A DNA stretch of 64,000 nt from an uncultured Neglectibacter sp. Its GTDB lineage: Bacteria; Bacillota; Clostridia; Oscillospirales; Acutalibacteraceae. Shown here piece after piece: positions 33,330 through 42,600 of this stretch. How positions within the stretch are numbered: position 1 is the stretch's first letter; each line of letters begins with the position of its first letter. A program made the translations under genes and the position numbers. The stretch covers positions 1 through 64,000 of the forward strand of contig CANSKS010000003.1 of assembly GCA_947647615.1 (NCBI GenBank), read 5' to 3'. Below the pieces are notes generated by a model. It was not told the origin of the DNA. It did not search any database and saw only the letters and a program-made list of their open reading frames with translations.

Positions 33330-33991
33330 TGGGCGGTGTGGTGTCTAACTCCGGCATGACAGCCGTAATTTTAACAGCTCTTTGGCAGACTCTTTATATG
33401 GTGTTCTGGTCTACGCTGCTTTCCGTGATAATCGGGTTTATTCCTGCCGTTATCTTAACGCTCACCGCACCCGACGGGCTGCATCCCATTCGGCCGGTCT
33501 ATGAGCTTTTGAGTTTTTTGATCAATGTGTTCCGCAGCTTTCCTTTCATTATTCTGCTGGTACTGGTGATCCCCTTTACCCGGTTTGTGGTGGGCAAAGC
33601 TATTGGGACCACGGCCTCTATTGTGCCGCTGACTCTTTCGGCCATCCCCTTTATCGCCCGGGTCATAGAGACCGCACTGCGGGAGACAGACCCGGGAGTT
33701 ATCGAGGCCGCCAAGTCCTTCGGAGCCTCCGACTGGCAGATCCTCTGGCGGGTGTATATCAAAGAATCTGTCCCCCGCATTGTGAATGGTGTGGTACTGC
33801 TCATCATTTCTCTGGTGGGCTATTCCGCCATGGCCGGCACCGTCGGAGGCGGCGGCATCGGCGATATTGCCATCCGCTTTGGCTACCAGCAATACCGGAC
33901 GGATTATCTTGTCATCTGTTCTGTGATCCTTATTATCTTCGTTCAGCTCATACAAATGATCGGCAACCATTTGTATAAGCGCCTTTCCTAA
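33329..33991 (+). CDS. metI: methionine ABC transporter permease
   Basis: MetI-type 5-TM sequence, GASDWQILWRVYIKESVPRI EAA loop; GTG start overlapping metN stop. Confidence 0.9.
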   Translation: MGGVVSNSGMTAVILTALWQTLYMVFWSTLLSVIIGFIPAVILTLTAPDGLHPIRPVYELLSFLINVFRSFPFIILLVLVIPFTRFVVGKAIGTTASIVPLTLSAIPFIARVIETALRETDPGVIEAAKSFGASDWQILWRVYIKESVPRIVNGVVLLIISLVGYSAMAGTVGGGGIGDIAIRFGYQQYRTDYLVICSVILIIFVQLIQMIGNHLYKRLS

Positions 33992-34084
33992 CCCCAAACC
34001 AAAACACAGGCGGCATAGCCGCACGCTCCGCAAAGCAGCTTTCAAAACCTTTGCGGGGCGCCTTTCTTACTAAGGAGGAAATTT

Positions 34085-34555
34085 ATGCCAAATTATGAAT
34101 TGATGGCAAAGCAAATATATTCCCTGGCAGAAGCAGACCGGGACTTTGTTCCCCTGCTTTCCAACTCCGCCGCCCTTCTTTGGGAGAACCTGGACCGGAT
34201 AAATTGGGCAGGCTTTTACCTGATGGACCAGGGCAGCCTTTTGGTAGGGCCCTTCCAGGGCAAGACAGCCTGTGTACGCATAGCGCCAGGCAAGGGAGTA
34301 TGCGGAAGCGCTGTGGAACAGGAGAAAATATTGCGGGTAAGAAATGTCCACGATTTCCCCGGCCACATCGCCTGCGACAGCGCCTCCCTTTCCGAGATCG
34401 TACTGCCCCTTCATAGCGCAGGAAAAGTGATAGGCGTGCTGGACATCGACAGCCCGGAGGAAGGCCGCTTCACAGAAGAGGATGAACGCGGGCTTGCTTT
34501 GGTGGCAAAGGCGATAGAAGCTGTCACCGATTTTTCCCGGCTGCGGCTGGAATAA
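34085..34555 (+). CDS. GAF-domain free methionine-(R)-sulfoxide reductase
   Basis: fRMsr-type sequence with three conserved Cys (TACVRI, KGVCG, HIACDS). Confidence 0.9.
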   Translation: MPNYELMAKQIYSLAEADRDFVPLLSNSAALLWENLDRINWAGFYLMDQGSLLVGPFQGKTACVRIAPGKGVCGSAVEQEKILRVRNVHDFPGHIACDSASLSEIVLPLHSAGKVIGVLDIDSPEEGRFTEEDERGLALVAKAIEAVTDFSRLRLE

Positions 34556-34601
34556 GGCAGCTTTCGGGACACATCACGACCGATCCAGAACGGAGAAAAG
34601 T

Positions 34602-35651
34602 TCAGCGGTAATAAAGTGCATATTTTTCCATAGCATCCATCAATGCTTCCACATTTTTCATGGGTATGTCCGGATAAAGCCCGTAAATCATCATAAGCCC
34701 GCCCTGTGGGTTTCCCAGCTGCTCTACTTCTTCCAGAATCAACCGGTCAATTTCTTTGGGCGTGCCAAAGCGCGTCACGTTTTGACGGTCGATGTCCAAA
34801 TCGATACACACCTTTCCTTTCAGCCTTTCCCGGATCCAATCTATCCCATTGACCTTATCCTGCAAGTTTATGCATCCCACGCCACTTTCCAGCAAATCAT
34901 CTATCAACAAACGGATGTCGCCATCGGAATGCATATGGACGGACACCCCCTGTTCTCTGGCCGCCTGCATCATTCTGCTGTAGCTGGGCTTAATATACTT
35001 GCGAAAGCACTCCGGTGACAGCATCGGTCCGGTTTGCATACCCAAATCCTCCGGCAAGCAGATCACATCTGCTCCCAATTCCAGATAACGGCGCACAATT
35101 TCCATATTAAAGGCTTCCAGCTTCTCGATCAAATCTATTAGTAGAGGCTCCTCGTCGGCCATGTCGAACATCAAATTGCTATAGCCTCGCAAATCGCAAA
35201 GCTGCAAAAAGGTATGGCCATGCCGCAGGCCGCCGTCTGCCAGTTCTCCTGCTGCCCGCAGCCCCTCGATCCGCTTTTTTTCCTTTTCCCAGTCTACCGG
35301 GCCAATCCCCGTTTGATGCGCCGGGTCCGGGAATTGATAGGTTTCGTAGGCGGCCCAATTCTCCAGCGGATGCCCTACCACGGTTCCGGTGATCCCATCA
35401 TCCGTAGTTTTCCAAAGGCAGCCGAAATCATCCGTGTAGGGCTCAGCCTTCCGGGCACACAGGGCATATTCCGGAACATAGGGAAGCTGAGGGGCCTTAA
35501 AATTCGGAAACAACAGCTTGTGGCGTTCCATCTGCTCCGCCAACCAATCTTGGGGATAATGGTTCCAGCAGGCAGGACATATCCAGATATTCATAGGAAT
35601 GTAGTCCGGATTTTCAAACAATATAGCTCTTTGCCTGTTCGATTTTGTCAT
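34602..35651 (-). CDS. uroporphyrinogen decarboxylase family protein (URO-D/corrinoid methyltransferase type)
   Basis: URO-D-like barrel sequence; start trimmed to MTKSNRQRAILF with AGAGGG RBS. Confidence 0.8.
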   Translation of the reverse strand: MTKSNRQRAILFENPDYIPMNIWICPACWNHYPQDWLAEQMERHKLLFPNFKAPQLPYVPEYALCARKAEPYTDDFGCLWKTTDDGITGTVVGHPLENWAAYETYQFPDPAHQTGIGPVDWEKEKKRIEGLRAAGELADGGLRHGHTFLQLCDLRGYSNLMFDMADEEPLLIDLIEKLEAFNMEIVRRYLELGADVICLPEDLGMQTGPMLSPECFRKYIKPSYSRMMQAAREQGVSVHMHSDGDIRLLIDDLLESGVGCINLQDKVNGIDWIRERLKGKVCIDLDIDRQNVTRFGTPKEIDRLILEEVEQLGNPQGGLMMIYGLYPDIPMKNVEALMDAMEKYALYYR

Positions 35652-35766
35652 ATATTTGCCCTCTTCTCTTTCTTCTTTTTTCATGCTACAATTCATTTTA
35701 ACAGGACAGTTAACATTCGTCTTACAATTTTCTTTATTACACAATAATATACACATCGGAGAAATT

Positions 35767-36609
35767 ATGGCAAAAGAACGGCGCTGCGTTTACGATTACT
35801 ATTATGAACAGCAATTTTTGTTTCGGATTGGCCATGTCCGTCTTTTGGAGGCCGACCGTCCCATGTCTCTCCATGATCATGGCGCCATGGAAGAATTTGT
35901 ATATCTTGAAAAGGGGTCTCAAAACTATTGTATTCTCGGGGAAAATTATACGGTAAACCAAGGGGAGGTCTTTTTCACACGTCCAAACGAGCCCCATAAT
36001 ACGGGCACGTCCCTGACTGAAATCTCTGCCTTATATTACTTAATTCTCGATTTCACAGCCATCTCCAAACTGAACCTCTTTTTTTCCGCTGAGGAAGCCG
36101 CACATATCCGTACCTATATAGAGCAGATCGAAAATCGAATTTTTAAGGCTTCCGCTCAGCTTCCCACCGCGCTAAAGCGTCTTTCCAACTGTTTTGCGGT
36201 ACAAGACCTTCATTTTCATACGCGAATTAGGAATTCTTTATCCGAAGTATTGATCGCCCTGACGACACCTTACAAGGCCAACCCTTGTTCCCTGCCCGCC
36301 AACCTGAGCAAAAGCCTCGCTTATATTGAAGAGCATTTGACAGGGACCATACCTGTCGCAGAACTCGCTGCCCTGGAAAACATGTCCCTCTCTTCTCTTC
36401 ACAAAAAGTTCGCACAGATCACGGGACTTTCTCCGGCAGAATATATTTTAAAAAGGAAAATTGAAAAGGCCAAAGAACTTTTGGCCTCTACAGATATGTC
36501 TGTCACAGACATTGCCTATCAATATGACTTTTCCTCCAGCCAGTACTTTGCCACTGTGTTCAAACGTTTTTGCTGTTGTACGCCGTCACAATATCGGAAG
36601 CTCCTGTAA
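35767..36609 (+). CDS. AraC family transcriptional regulator
   Basis: Cupin-like N-terminus, C-terminal AraC HTH (IAYQYDFSSSQYFATVFKRFCCCTPSQYRKL). Confidence 0.9.
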   Translation: MAKERRCVYDYYYEQQFLFRIGHVRLLEADRPMSLHDHGAMEEFVYLEKGSQNYCILGENYTVNQGEVFFTRPNEPHNTGTSLTEISALYYLILDFTAISKLNLFFSAEEAAHIRTYIEQIENRIFKASAQLPTALKRLSNCFAVQDLHFHTRIRNSLSEVLIALTTPYKANPCSLPANLSKSLAYIEEHLTGTIPVAELAALENMSLSSLHKKFAQITGLSPAEYILKRKIEKAKELLASTDMSVTDIAYQYDFSSSQYFATVFKRFCCCTPSQYRKLL

Positions 36610-36636
36610 ATTTCTTTCATTTAGAAACTAAAAAAA

Positions 36637-36670
36637 CGCCGAAAGCCCTGTAAACTCAAGGCTTCCGGCG
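36637..36670 (-). terminator. tRNA-Arg terminator
   Basis: CGCCGGAAGCC...GGCTTTCGGCG followed by T7 on minus strand. Confidence 0.75.
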
Positions 36671-36677
36671 AAGTTTT

Positions 36678-36754
36678 TGGCGTCGCTAAGAGGATTTGAA
36701 CCTCCGGCCTACCGCTTAGGAGGCGGTCGCTCTATCCAGCTGAGCTATAGCGAC
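36678..36754 (-). tRNA. tRNA-Arg(CCT)
   Basis: Full cloverleaf GTCGCTA..GCTCAGCTGGATAGAGC..ACCGC CTCCTAA GCGGT..GGAGGTTCAAATCCTCT TAGCGACGCCA; anticodon CCT; CCA encoded. Confidence 0.95.
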
Positions 36755-36790
36755 ATTTCAAAAGCGAAAAAGCGCTTCGGCACTTTTTCT

Positions 36791-36819
36791 ATTTTACAAT
36801 ACGGCAGGAGGTTTGTCAA
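36791..36819 (-). promoter_or_regulatory. promoter of tRNA-Arg
   Basis: TTGACA - 17 bp - TAAAAT on minus strand. Confidence 0.8.
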
Positions 36820-36853
36820 ATAAAATTAAGGAGAAATCCCCATAAAAATGGGA

Positions 36854-36882
36854 TTGACAGGCCGCTATGGTTTTGGTATACT
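36854..36882 (+). promoter_or_regulatory. promoter of HAAS/PadR pair
   Basis: TTGACA - 17 bp - TATACT. Confidence 0.85.
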
Positions 36883-36955
36883 ATTTTAAACTACTATATT
36901 TTTATCAATAGACAAATTAGCAGTAGAGCGCTTTTGAGAGGGAGTAGATGAGCTC

Positions 36956-37711
36956 ATGAAAAAAAGCAGTTATCTTACCCGGCTGAGCCGAGCGGCCAGG
37001 TGGCAGCTTCCAGCAGAGGAGGCCGCGGAGGTGATCGCCGATTACCGAGAGCTGCTCTTCTGCAAAGGGGAAACAGATGCCCAGCTGGTTCAAGAGCTGG
37101 GCACCCCTTGGCAGGCCGTAAAGCTGGCAGGGGCCCCGAAAAAATACAGGGGCTGGCTGGCCGCCTTTTCCCTTTTGGCCCTTTTCCCCGTAGTTATGAC
37201 CATTTGGCTGTTTGCCCGAGAGCACCACTCCCCGGCAGCTGCCTGCTTGGCGGTTTTAGGGGCGCTTTTTTCCCTTATCTGGTTTCAGGCCGGCCCAAAG
37301 CCAAGGGCACGCCAAAAAAAGCTCTTCCTTTTTCTGGGGGCGCAGGTCCTTTTTCTTCTGTTGGCGGCGGGAGTTTTCTTTTCTTTGCTATGGCTGGTAT
37401 CTCATCAAAAGGCTGTCCCCCTGCCTCCCGGGACAATGGGTCAAACCGTCACCTGGGGGTTCCGCTCCGCCGGGCTCTTTTCTGCCTTGCTGGCCTTGTG
37501 GGGACTGGCAGGGGCCAGAATGGAGAACCGGGCCTGGAGAAGCCTGTACGTCATGGGGCTTACGGTTTTGGCCCTGTGCCTGCTGGCCCTTTCCTGTTTG
37601 CACAGCATGAACTTAGATACCTCTGCCCCCCAATGGTGGCTGCCCTACCTGCTGCAGGGCGGTGTTACCGGTCTTTTAGGGGCCTTGCTCACAGGTGCTG
37701 CCCTATGTTGA
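36956..37711 (+). CDS. HAAS/DUF1700-like multi-TM membrane protein
   Basis: N-terminal HAAS-like domain (YLTRLSRAARWQLPAEEAAEVIADYRELL...LVQELGTPWQAVK) then TM helices. Confidence 0.75.
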   Translation: MKKSSYLTRLSRAARWQLPAEEAAEVIADYRELLFCKGETDAQLVQELGTPWQAVKLAGAPKKYRGWLAAFSLLALFPVVMTIWLFAREHHSPAAACLAVLGALFSLIWFQAGPKPRARQKKLFLFLGAQVLFLLLAAGVFFSLLWLVSHQKAVPLPPGTMGQTVTWGFRSAGLFSALLALWGLAGARMENRAWRSLYVMGLTVLALCLLALSCLHSMNLDTSAPQWWLPYLLQGGVTGLLGALLTGAALC

Positions 37712-38007
37712 AAAAGGAAGTGTTGGAGCTTTGCCTGCTGCAAATGCTCCTGAAGGAAGACCAATACGGCTACGAGCTGCTGAAAAGGCTTCACAGCGCC
37801 TTCCCCGATACCCAGGAAAGCGCCATTTACGCCCTGCTGCGGGGCTTGTGCCGGGAAGGCCGCACAGAAAGCTACCAGGGCCGGCAATCCGGCGGCCCTG
37901 CCAGAAAATATTACCGCCTGACGCCGGCGGGCCAGGAATACCAAAAGCAGCTGCTGGCTCAATGGCAATCCCTACAAAGGGCCATGGAAGAGCTGGGCAT
38001 TCTTTAA
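37705..38007 (+). CDS. PadR family transcriptional regulator
   Basis: MLKKEVLELCLLQMLLKEDQYGYELLKRL...ESAIYALLRGLCREG...KYYRLTPAG; overlaps upstream stop (ATGTTGA). Confidence 0.9.
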   Translation: MLKKEVLELCLLQMLLKEDQYGYELLKRLHSAFPDTQESAIYALLRGLCREGRTESYQGRQSGGPARKYYRLTPAGQEYQKQLLAQWQSLQRAMEELGIL

Positions 38008-39183
38008 GCCCTTTGAAAAGCTTTTGGCCCACCTGGAAAAGTGTTCCGCAAAAAAAGCCGCCGCCAGGGAAATCGCCGGGCAAAGCCAAAGGGCACGGTC
38101 CCGGGCCAACCCGGCGCTGCCCCACAGGGAAGCCAGGAAGGCCAAAACCATCAGCGTAGCACAGCCCAAGCCTAAGTCCCGCCCGTTTTTTGGGGAAGCC
38201 TTTCTCAGGAAGAAGGGAAAAAGAGCTGTCGCCGCGGCTCCTAAGCCGCAGGCTTCCAAAGCGGGAAGCAAAACGGCAAGGTCGAAGCAGGTCTTTTCAG
38301 AAACCAGGAACCGAAGCAGCTCTTCCCTTTTTTCGGCTGCCAGCCTTCCCCAAAAATCGAAATCGGACCATTTGGCAGGCAACAGCTCTAGGGGGAGCTG
38401 AAGGGAAAAGCCAGTGGCCCACAGCAGTAAAAACCACAGGACCCCAGCCGCCGAAAGGCCCACAAGAAAAACAAAAGGATATTCCGAAAGGGCGAAGGCC
38501 GTTTTTAAAAAGGCAAAAATGGCAGAAAGGACCAAGGCAACGGCCGGCAGCAGCGAACACAATCTCGCCGTCGCTGCCCAGCTTCCCGGGTTGCTCCACA
38601 GGCCGGAGAGTCCATGCCTGGCTTGGAATTCCGCCAAAATCCGCCAGGGCTCCCCGCCCTCAGAGACCTGCAAGGTGACATGGTCCAATTCCTCTTCGTC
38701 GGGGGCTCGGACCAGCAGCAGGAGAGAATTGGTCTGCAGTATGCTCCGCACCGTAAGCTTTTGGCCGTTCCATTCCACCTTGCTCCCCAAAGGAGCGGCG
38801 CTTCCGAAAAGCTCTTGGGCAGCGGGCTCGCTTAAAAGACAGTCTCCCTCCCCTTCCAAGGGCGGCAGGCTCTCCTGGGGAAACAGTGGCGAGGCAGCCC
38901 TGGCAAGTAAAACTACTTCCCCCTGCACAGAACGGCTCAGATCCTGGTTTTCCAGGGTCTGATAATTTTTTTGCCTCCAAGCTGTAAAGGCAACGGGCTT
39001 TTCACTTTCCAGTTCCCGCAGTTCCATTTCCCGGGCAAGCTTTCCCGTGACAGGCGTTTCCAACTCCAAGCTTCTGAGATTTGGGAATTCCTCCAGGCTT
39101 TTGGCGGCAGACCGGGAAAGGGCAAAGCAAAAAAAGAACAGCAGGCATAAGCCCAGGCGCCCGCCCAGTCTCAAGGCCCTCAT
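37972..39183 (-). CDS. MacB/FtsX-like ABC transporter permease-type membrane protein
   Basis: N-terminal TM, MacB periplasmic-core-like CLLSEPAAQELFGSAAPLGSKVEWNGQKLTVRSIL, C-terminal TM segments. Confidence 0.6.
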   Translation of the reverse strand: MRALRLGGRLGLCLLFFFCFALSRSAAKSLEEFPNLRSLELETPVTGKLAREMELRELESEKPVAFTAWRQKNYQTLENQDLSRSVQGEVVLLARAASPLFPQESLPPLEGEGDCLLSEPAAQELFGSAAPLGSKVEWNGQKLTVRSILQTNSLLLLVRAPDEEELDHVTLQVSEGGEPWRILAEFQARHGLSGLWSNPGSWAATARLCSLLPAVALVLSAIFAFLKTAFALSEYPFVFLVGLSAAGVLWFLLLWATGFSLQLPLELLPAKWSDFDFWGRLAAEKREELLRFLVSEKTCFDLAVLLPALEACGLGAAATALFPFFLRKASPKNGRDLGLGCATLMVLAFLASLWGSAGLARDRALWLCPAISLAAAFFAEHFSRWAKSFSKGLKNAQLFHGPL

Positions 39184-40871
39184 GAGTTTTCCAGGCGAAT
39201 ACGGTCGCCTGCTCTTACCGCCTTGTTGGAATAGGTCAAAAACTTTTGGCCTCGAAGAAGGCCGCCTTCATCCAAGGCCGCATAGCTTTCGCTCTTTTCC
39301 AGCACTGTTACATCCAACCGGGCCGCCACAAGATCTTTTCCCAAAACTGTATAGGTTTCGCGGGGGACCAGTAAATAGTAGCTGCCGTTTTCTTCATGAA
39401 GGGCACTCAGCGGCACACAAACCGGGTATTCTTGGGAATTGTTGGAGATCTCCATTTCTGCGGAAGCCCCGATCTCCATGGTGCCCTCCGGCAGGCGTAC
39501 TGTCACGTTGAAAAGGCTCGGGTCTTCCCTATCCTTCCTTATGCTGTCCAGAGTGAGGCCTGTGAGCTCTTCCTTTCCCGCCCCGGGTTTTAACAAGACT
39601 TCACCGCCGGGAGCCAGATATTTTTCCTGGCTCGCCGGTACCTGGGCGGTGAATATCGCTCCCCTGGCGCTATCGGCCAGCAGCAGGGCCGCTCCCTCAG
39701 GCACAGGAGACCCCACCTCCAGAAGGACCTTGGTCACCGTTCCCCTTTGGGGGGCGCGAACCACGCCACCCTGTTCCAACAACTCCCGCAGCACGCGGAC
39801 TGTTTCCCTTTGGGCCTCCCGCTGGGCCTCCGCTTTTTCTTCGGAAGTATTGGGCACGGAAGGCCTTTGGGCATCCTCCACTGCCCTGGCAGCTGCTCTT
39901 AAGCTAGTATCTTGGGATTCCTTGGCCTGGTCGTAGACCCTTTGGGCGCTTTCCATCGCTTCTTGGAGCTCTAAAATCCCGGTGTTTTCCTCTTGGGCTC
40001 GGGCAAGGGCGTCCTGGGCTTCTTGATTTTCTTTTTGTGCGGCTTCCCGCTTTTCCCCGGCGGCCTCCAGTCGAGAGGCGTACTGCTCCCGCAATTTCGT
40101 CTCTGCCTCGTCAGGGTCTTCCCCCGCTTCCTGGGCGGCCTTCCGGGCTTGCCCGGCCTGCTCCTCCACTTCCTGCTCCAGCCGCTGCCAGGCCTCTTCC
40201 GCGGACTGCCGTGCTGCTTCTGCTTTTTCATAGGCTTCTTGGAAAAAAGAAAGGTCGGGGACGGGCTGTGCCTGGGCCTCTTGCAGCTTTTCCTTGGCCC
40301 TTTTCAGGGTCTCGGCGGCCCGTTCCACCTCCTTGCCAGTGTTGGCCTGGGCGGCGGTTTGGTCTTCCCAGGCTCGGGCAATGGCCCTTTCCCTATCTTG
40401 GGCTTTCAGGGCTTCCTCTGCCTGCAGGGCCTCCAGATCCAACTCCTTGTCTTCCAGCTCCTGTTCCGCCTCTTCCGTTTTTTTGGCCAAGTCTTCCCGG
40501 TCTAAGGTAAAGAGAGGTTCATCCTGTTCCACCTTTTCCCCCTCTCTTACGGCGATTCCCGCCACCCGTATACCCGGAACAGAAAGCACGGCTGTGGCGG
40601 AAAGTTCCTCCGCTTTCCCAAAGGCCGTCACCTTATGATCCACACGCCTATTCTGGGGCTCCTCCAGGGAGACTCTAGGAATGGTGAGCTCGTCTGCCGT
40701 TCGGGAAAGCAACGTGAACAGGAGCATCAGCAGCAGAAAGCCCCCCAACCACCGCAGGGCCTTTTCCCTTAGGCTTTGCCCCTTGGGAACCCGAAGATGG
40801 GCAAAGCGCCGTCCCGCTTCCGCTACTTTTTCTGCCGGCGGCATCATCTGCCGCCTTCTCATTTTCGTCAT
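39180..40871 (-). CDS. HlyD/RND-adaptor-like membrane fusion protein with long coiled coil
   Basis: N-terminal TM, VRAPQRGTVTKVLLEVGSPVPEGAALLLA lipoyl-like half motif, >250-aa E/A/Q coiled coil. Confidence 0.75.
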   Translation of the reverse strand: MTKMRRRQMMPPAEKVAEAGRRFAHLRVPKGQSLREKALRWLGGFLLLMLLFTLLSRTADELTIPRVSLEEPQNRRVDHKVTAFGKAEELSATAVLSVPGIRVAGIAVREGEKVEQDEPLFTLDREDLAKKTEEAEQELEDKELDLEALQAEEALKAQDRERAIARAWEDQTAAQANTGKEVERAAETLKRAKEKLQEAQAQPVPDLSFFQEAYEKAEAARQSAEEAWQRLEQEVEEQAGQARKAAQEAGEDPDEAETKLREQYASRLEAAGEKREAAQKENQEAQDALARAQEENTGILELQEAMESAQRVYDQAKESQDTSLRAAARAVEDAQRPSVPNTSEEKAEAQREAQRETVRVLRELLEQGGVVRAPQRGTVTKVLLEVGSPVPEGAALLLADSARGAIFTAQVPASQEKYLAPGGEVLLKPGAGKEELTGLTLDSIRKDREDPSLFNVTVRLPEGTMEIGASAEMEISNNSQEYPVCVPLSALHEENGSYYLLVPRETYTVLGKDLVAARLDVTVLEKSESYAALDEGGLLRGQKFLTYSNKAVRAGDRIRLENS

Positions 40872-40901
40872 GATCTGCTCCTTTCCGGGATGTTCTCCCT
40901 G

Positions 40902-41747
40902 CTATTCTTTTATGGCCGCCGCCACGATGCCCTGTTCCAAATAATCCCGGCCGCTCAAAAACACCAAAATGGCAGGTATCAAGGCCAGCAGGGAACCGGC
41001 AAAGGCCGGTCCCGCCCGTTCCAGGCTGAGAGTTGGAAGGTACAGGGAAAGGGGCCAAAGACTCTTTTCTTTCAAAAAAGCCATAGGCTGCTCTATCTGA
41101 TTCCAGCTTTCCAAAAAGCCCAGCACCAAAGCAGAAACCATTCCGGCGGAGCCCAGCGGCACCCCGGTATACCGGAACACTTGGAAGGCGTTTTTGGTGT
41201 CTAACCGGGCCGATTCTAAAATGGCCTCAGGAATAGAGCGAAAAAACCGGTACATCAAAAACACCGGAAAGGCAGAAAATACGCCGGGCAAAATAAGCGA
41301 CCACAGAGTATTTAAAAGGGAAAACCTTTCCAATACTAAAAAACCAGAAAGCATGGTGACCTGGAAGGGCATGAGCATAAGCACAAGGTACAAGCCTAAA
41401 AACACCCGACGAAAGGGGAAGCGGAACCGGGCCAGCCCCCAGGCCGCAGGGGCTCCCACCAGCATTTGGCCCAGCAGGGTTCCCCCTGTGACCCACAGGG
41501 AATTCCAAAACATGGGAAAGAACTCCGGGGAATCTAACAGCAGCTCTACCACGGAACGCAGGGTGGGTTCCCGGGGCAAAAGGCTCCAGGCCCCATAGCC
41601 CTCTGTCTCAGCCAGCATAGGGCCCAAATTTTCCGAAAGCTCACGGGGACTCATAAACGCGCCGGAAAGCAGAAGGAGCACCGGGCAAAGGGCCAGAAAG
41701 GCCAGGCAAAACAGTAAAAACAAAAAGAAAAAACGGGGAATACGCAT
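40902..41747 (-). CDS. carbohydrate-type ABC transporter permease (MalG-like)
   Basis: EAA-type loop ESARLDTKNAFQVFRYTGVPL; 6-TM profile; start trimmed to MRIPRFFFLFLL. Confidence 0.8.
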   Translation of the reverse strand: MRIPRFFFLFLLFCLAFLALCPVLLLLSGAFMSPRELSENLGPMLAETEGYGAWSLLPREPTLRSVVELLLDSPEFFPMFWNSLWVTGGTLLGQMLVGAPAAWGLARFRFPFRRVFLGLYLVLMLMPFQVTMLSGFLVLERFSLLNTLWSLILPGVFSAFPVFLMYRFFRSIPEAILESARLDTKNAFQVFRYTGVPLGSAGMVSALVLGFLESWNQIEQPMAFLKEKSLWPLSLYLPTLSLERAGPAFAGSLLALIPAILVFLSGRDYLEQGIVAAAIKE

Positions 41748-41748
41748 A

Positions 41749-42600
41749 TTAAAATTCCTTTTCCGCCCCCCTTTCCAGGGGCAAAAGCAAGGCGAGAACA
41801 ACCAAACACAGCAGAACGGCACCGGCTGCCATTCTATCGAAGGAAAGATCTCGAAACCAGTTGTTGAACAGGTGCTGCAACAGGTACATACTTTCGTGGG
41901 GGTAATCGCCTGCCACCAGGTAAGCCTCCCGGAACACCTGGAAGGACCGAAGCAGCGAAAGGGCAAACACCGTGAAAAAAGCAGGCCGCAGGCAGGGCAG
42001 GGTGATCCTCCAAAAAATCTTCCATTCGCCCGCTCCGTCTACCCGGGCGGCCTCATAAAGGCTTTCCGAGATCCCGGAAAGTCCTGCCAGCCACAAAACA
42101 ATGTCATACCCCAGGTTTTTCCACAGGTAGCTCCCCACCAGCACCCAAAAGGCTGCTGGAGTGTTCATCCAATCTACCGGAGCGATCCCAAGGCAGTTCA
42201 GCAGACCGTTGAGCATCCCTTTGCTGTGGAACACCGCCTGCCACACCAGCGCCATCGAAGCCACCGGCACCGCCACGGGAAACAGAAAGGCTGTTTTCAA
42301 AGTCTTTCCCAGCTCTTTTTGCCGGTGTAAAAACACGCCGGCAAAAAGGGAAAGCACCAGCAGCGCCGGCATACAAACCAAAGAAAACCGAAGGGTATTC
42401 CAGCAGGCCAACTGGAACGCCGGGGTTTCCAGGGCGGCGGCATAATTTTTCAGGCCAACCCATTCTTCGGAAATCGCGCTGAGAAAGGAACGGTGTACTA
42501 CATCTAAAAAAGGAAACAGCACAAAAAAACATGTTCCGCACAGGCTGGGCAGCAGGAAGAAAAAACCTGCCGCCCCGGCCCTTTTCCTGCCTTTTCTCAT
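41749..42600 (-). CDS. sugar-type ABC transporter permease (MalF-like)
   Basis: YEAARVDGAGEWKIFWRITLPCLRP EAA motif; 6 TM. Confidence 0.9.
   Translation of the reverse strand: MRKGRKRAGAAGFFFLLPSLCGTCFFVLFPFLDVVHRSFLSAISEEWVGLKNYAAALETPAFQLACWNTLRFSLVCMPALLVLSLFAGVFLHRQKELGKTLKTAFLFPVAVPVASMALVWQAVFHSKGMLNGLLNCLGIAPVDWMNTPAAFWVLVGSYLWKNLGYDIVLWLAGLSGISESLYEAARVDGAGEWKIFWRITLPCLRPAFFTVFALSLLRSFQVFREAYLVAGDYPHESMYLLQHLFNNWFRDLSFDRMAAGAVLLCLVVLALLLPLERGAEKEF

Noticed and set aside
37000-37704. Upstream extension of the padR ORF
   Set aside because: Out-of-frame overlap with the HAAS membrane protein gene; PadR homology begins exactly at ATG 37705.
39900-40500. Repeat-like sequence suggesting a DNA repeat array
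   Set aside because: Explained by the E/A/Q-rich coiled-coil coding sequence of the HlyD-like protein; no periodic DNA unit.
41748-41966. N-terminal extension of the MalG-like permease
   Set aside because: Overlaps the upstream permease gene in another frame; signal-like MRIPRFFFLFLL start at 41747 fits better.
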